Origin: Prevotellaceae bacterium UBA3646
Lineage (GTDB): Bacteria; Bacteroidota; Bacteroidia; Bacteroidales; Bacteroidaceae
Direction: 5' to 3'
DNA: 16,196 nucleotides
NCBI GenBank assembly: GCA_002373535.1
Contig: DFKL01000050.1
Coordinates: 1-16,196, forward strand
Below the pieces are notes generated by a model. That model ran no database searches, was not told the origin of the DNA, and saw only the letters and a program-made list of their open reading frames with translations. The position numbers were made by a program, and so were the translations under genes. Shown here one piece after another: positions 13,688 to 16,196 of this stretch (the stretch's first letter is position 1; each line of letters starts with the position of its first letter).

Positions 13688-15960
13688 CAGGAGCCCGCCA
13701 GTTCGGCGAGGCAGACATCACCATCGACCACCTCCTCACCGACAGCCGCAGCCTCTGCTTCCCCGAGAGCACACTCTTCTTTGCCATCAAGACCCCACAC
13801 GGCGACGGACACACATACATCCCCGACCTCTATAGCCGCGGCGTCAGGGCCTTCGTCGTCCAGGACCTCCCCGACCGCGCCGCCATGGCACCCGACAGCG
13901 TATACCTCCAGGTCGAAAACACCCTCACAGCCCTGCAGCGACTGGCCGAACGCAAGCGCGAGACATACGACATCCCCGTCATAGGCATCACAGGCAGCAA
14001 CGGCAAGACCACCGTCAAGGAATGGCTCTACCAGATGCTCTCGCCCGACATGACCGTCACCCGCTCGCCCCGCAGCTACAACTCACAGATAGGCGTGCCA
14101 CTCTCCGTCTGGGGACTATGGGAGAAAAGCCAGATAGGAATCTTCGAGGCAGGCATCTCCCAGCCCGGCGAGATGGAAGCCCTCGAGCGCATCATACAGC
14201 CGACCATAGGAGTCTTTACCGGACTCGGCACCGCCCATCAGGAGAATTTCCAATCCATGGAGCAGAAACGCCAGGAGAAGATGAAACTCTTCACCCACTG
14301 CCAGACCGTGATTATGCCCACCCCCGGCCTCACAGCCCTCGAAGCCGACCGCGACCTCTGCAGACAGGTATGCCGCTACCTCGGCATGGCCGACGACGTC
14401 ATAGAGCAACGCCTCGCCCGGCTGGAGCCCATAGCCATGCGCCTCGAGGTCAAGCAGGGACGGCACAACTGCATCATCATCAACGACACCTACAACAGCG
14501 ACATGAATTCCCTCGGCATAGCCCTCGATTTCATGAACCGCCGTCCCGACCGCGCCGACCGCCAGCGCGTACTCATACTGTCCGACATCCAGCAGAGCGG
14601 CATACCACCCACACAACTCTACCAACACGTTGCCGGGTACCTGCACACACACGGCATAGAACACCTTATCGGCATAGGACCCGCCATCAGTGCCAACGCA
14701 GACCAGTTCACTAACCTCGCCACACACTGCCGCTTCTATCCCGACACAGACACATATCTGCAAAGCCCCGACTTTGCCGCCCTGCGCGACAGCATCGTCC
14801 TGATCAAGGGAGCACGCCAGTTCCATTTCGAGCAGATAACACAGGCGCTCGAGCAAAAGGTACACGAGACCACGTTGCAGGTAGACCTCAACGCCATCGT
14901 AGACAATCTGAACTACTACCGCACCTTCCTCGACCCACAGACCCGGATAGTCTGCATGGTCAAGGCCGACGCATACGGAGCCGGGGCCATAGAGGTCTCC
15001 AAGACACTCCAGAGCCAGACCCAGGTCGGCTACCTCGCCGTCGCCGTCGCCGACGAAGGAGCACAACTCCGCAGCGCCGGCATCACCAAGCCCATAATGG
15101 TCATGAACCCCCAGATAACAGGCTTCGACACCCTGTTCGAGTACCATCTGGAGCCCGAGGTCTACTCCTTCCGACTCCTCGACGCCCTCATACAAGCCGC
15201 CGAGCACGCCGGCATCACCGGCATGCCCATACACATCAAGCTCGACACAGGCATGCACCGCCTCGGCTTTGACCCCGAGACGGACATGCCGCGACTCATA
15301 GACCGGCTGCAGCACCAGACAGCCCTCGTCCCACGCAGCGTCTTCTCCCACTTCGTCGGCAGCGACAGCGACAGCTTCGACCCATTCTCGGCCGAACAGT
15401 ACCGCCGCTACCAGTTCGGAGCAGACACCCTGCAAGCCGCCTTCCCACACCACATACTGCGGCACATGGACAACACCGCCGGCATAGAGCACTTCCCCCA
15501 GCGGCAGATGGACATGGTCCGTCTCGGCCTCGGACTATACGGCATCAACCCCCGCGACAACAGCATCATCAACAACGTCACCACACTCCAGACCACCATA
15601 TTGCAGATACACGACGTCAAGTCTAACGAGACCGTCGGATACAGCCGGCGCGGACAGCTCACCCGCGACTCGCGCATAGCCGCCATACCCATCGGCTATG
15701 CCGACGGATGGAACCGGCACCTCGGCAACCGCAACGCCTACGCCCTCGTCCACGGGCAGCCAGCCCCGTACGTAGGCAACATCTGCATGGACGTCAGCAT
15801 GATAGACGTCACCGACATACAGTGCCACGAGGGCGACCCCGTCATCCTCTTCGGCCGCGACCTGCCACCCACCATACTCGCCCAGGCCATAGACACCATA
15901 CCCTACGAAATCCTAACCTCAGTATCACACCGCGTCAAGCGAGTGTACTATCAGGAGTAA
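13660..15960 (+). CDS. murF-alr: Bifunctional MurF (UDP-MurNAc-tripeptide:D-Ala-D-Ala ligase) / alanine racemase
   Basis: This 766-residue fusion carries two steps of peptidoglycan precursor synthesis. Residues 1 to about 400 are MurF, which adds D-Ala-D-Ala to UDP-MurNAc-tripeptide: LTDSRSL near the N-terminus, P-loop GITGSNGKTT (109-118, Lys116), EAGISQPGEM and NDTYNSD. Residues from about 405 are the PLP enzyme alanine racemase: VDLNAIVDNLNYY, Lys435 in MVKADAYGAG as PLP lysine, HMDNTAGI, GLGLYGI, catalytic Tyr661 in TVGYSRRG, and CMDVSMIDVT. The frame is open back to 13183, but that part is antiparallel-free shadow of the GSCFA gene; ATG 13660 (MQISTIASMTGAR) begins the MurF domain. Such fusions are common in Bacteroidota and couple D-Ala production with its use. 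The coding strand is strongly C-rich, producing long false frames. Confidence 0.95.
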   Translation: MQISTIASMTGARQFGEADITIDHLLTDSRSLCFPESTLFFAIKTPHGDGHTYIPDLYSRGVRAFVVQDLPDRAAMAPDSVYLQVENTLTALQRLAERKRETYDIPVIGITGSNGKTTVKEWLYQMLSPDMTVTRSPRSYNSQIGVPLSVWGLWEKSQIGIFEAGISQPGEMEALERIIQPTIGVFTGLGTAHQENFQSMEQKRQEKMKLFTHCQTVIMPTPGLTALEADRDLCRQVCRYLGMADDVIEQRLARLEPIAMRLEVKQGRHNCIIINDTYNSDMNSLGIALDFMNRRPDRADRQRVLILSDIQQSGIPPTQLYQHVAGYLHTHGIEHLIGIGPAISANADQFTNLATHCRFYPDTDTYLQSPDFAALRDSIVLIKGARQFHFEQITQALEQKVHETTLQVDLNAIVDNLNYYRTFLDPQTRIVCMVKADAYGAGAIEVSKTLQSQTQVGYLAVAVADEGAQLRSAGITKPIMVMNPQITGFDTLFEYHLEPEVYSFRLLDALIQAAEHAGITGMPIHIKLDTGMHRLGFDPETDMPRLIDRLQHQTALVPRSVFSHFVGSDSDSFDPFSAEQYRRYQFGADTLQAAFPHHILRHMDNTAGIEHFPQRQMDMVRLGLGLYGINPRDNSIINNVTTLQTTILQIHDVKSNETVGYSRRGQLTRDSRIAAIPIGYADGWNRHLGNRNAYALVHGQPAPYVGNICMDVSMIDVTDIQCHEGDPVILFGRDLPPTILAQAIDTIPYEILTSVSHRVKRVYYQE

Positions 15961-15991
15961 TCCCCCATCGTAGCACAGAGCCAATGATAGC

Positions 15992-16030
15992 AGAAAGGCT
16001 GGAAGTCACTTTGCTTCCAGCCTCTCTTTT
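15992..16030 (+). terminator. Intrinsic terminator after murF-alr
   Basis: A 9-bp stem (GGCTGGAAG with CTTCCAGCC, 15997-16022) has an 8-nt loop and can extend by AGAAA/TCTCT with one mismatch. It runs into CTTTT. It starts 31 bp after the murF-alr stop. Read on the minus strand it ends in TTTCT, so it might also serve the minus-strand gene from the right. The stretch 16031-16110 shows nothing else. Confidence 0.8.
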
Positions 16031-16110
16031 GTCCTGTTCCCTGTCGGAACCCTGTTGTCTCAGTAGAACCGTCGTCCCGCTGATTGCCGGTCGAACAGAC
16101 GTCCTGCTGA

Positions 16111-16196
16111 TCAGTTCAGCTCGTAGGCGCTGATGTCTGTGCCCTGGGGGCGTGCCAGACCGTCGGTGCCGGTGCTGGGGTCCTGCTTATTTTCAG
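16111..16196 (-). CDS. C-terminal end of an unidentified minus-strand protein
   Basis: Read from the right edge, one minus-strand frame gives 27 residues to a TGA at 16113-16111, ending GLARPQGTDISAYELN. The ending recalls the GxxRxxGxxxDIGAYE closing motif of right-handed parallel beta-helix surface proteins (choice-of-anchor Q type), but it is too short for a firm call. Another minus-strand frame also ends nearby, so even the frame is uncertain. Nothing can be said of function. Confidence 0.35.
   Translation of the reverse strand, partial: ENKQDPSTGTDGLARPQGTDISAYELN

Noticed and set aside
14022..14714. 230-codon + frame inside murF-alr
   Set aside because: It is an out-of-frame Pro/His/Arg-rich reading of the same C-rich codons, with no start signal.
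14116..15492. 458-codon minus-strand frame opposite murF-alr
   Set aside because: Its Gly/Val/Tyr/Ala-rich product has no domain pattern; it mirrors the C-rich third positions of murF-alr.

Overview
The window looks like a chromosomal segment of a Bacteroidales bacterium, probably Prevotella- or Bacteroides-like. Supporting signs are: several promoters of the Bacteroidota type (TAnnTTTG, once with a TTTG at 19-bp spacing); almost no Shine-Dalgarno sequences; a MurF-alanine racemase fusion; a GSCFA protein; an OprO/P-type porin; and a pairing of dxs with trkA. No rRNA, tRNA, insertion sequence, integrase or CRISPR array is visible.

Layout. 1-724: the end of rpsR (bS18) and rplI (bL9) with a strong terminator. 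741-1072: a small lipoprotein gene on the minus strand, made mostly of a 15-nt tandem repeat. 1252-2643: mtaB (tRNA methylthiotransferase) with a consensus promoter. 2676-3988: a porin gene facing mtaB. 4051-7053: upp, a family 2 glycosyltransferase, an RsmI-like methyltransferase and a YgjP-like metallopeptidase, probably one transcript. 7081-9506: a separately promoted trio, TIR-like protein, small ABC-type ATPase and DUF4435/Toprim-like protein. 9449-12742: dxs-trkA operon on the minus strand, its tail overlapping the end of the DUF4435 gene by 58 bp. 12879-16030: GSCFA gene and murF-alr, overlapping, with a terminator. 16111-16196: the C-terminal end of a further minus-strand gene.

The part most worth attention is the trio at 7081-9506. 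An ABC-type ATPase followed by a DUF4435 Toprim-like protein is the arrangement of the PARIS anti-phage system (AriA + AriB). Here the ATPase is small and a TIR-like gene of the DUF1863/ThsB kind precedes it under its own promoter. The DUF4435 gene appears to start at TTG inside a perfect 8-bp hairpin, which would suit tight control of a toxic effector. A defence role is inference from architecture: the trio lies among housekeeping genes and shows no mobility genes.

The other genes cover translation (bS18, bL9, tRNA and possibly rRNA modification), isoprenoid precursor synthesis (Dxs), potassium uptake control (TrkA), uracil salvage (Upp) and peptidoglycan precursor synthesis (MurF-Alr). On a larger scale the + strand is G-rich on the left and C-rich on the right, partly independent of gene direction.
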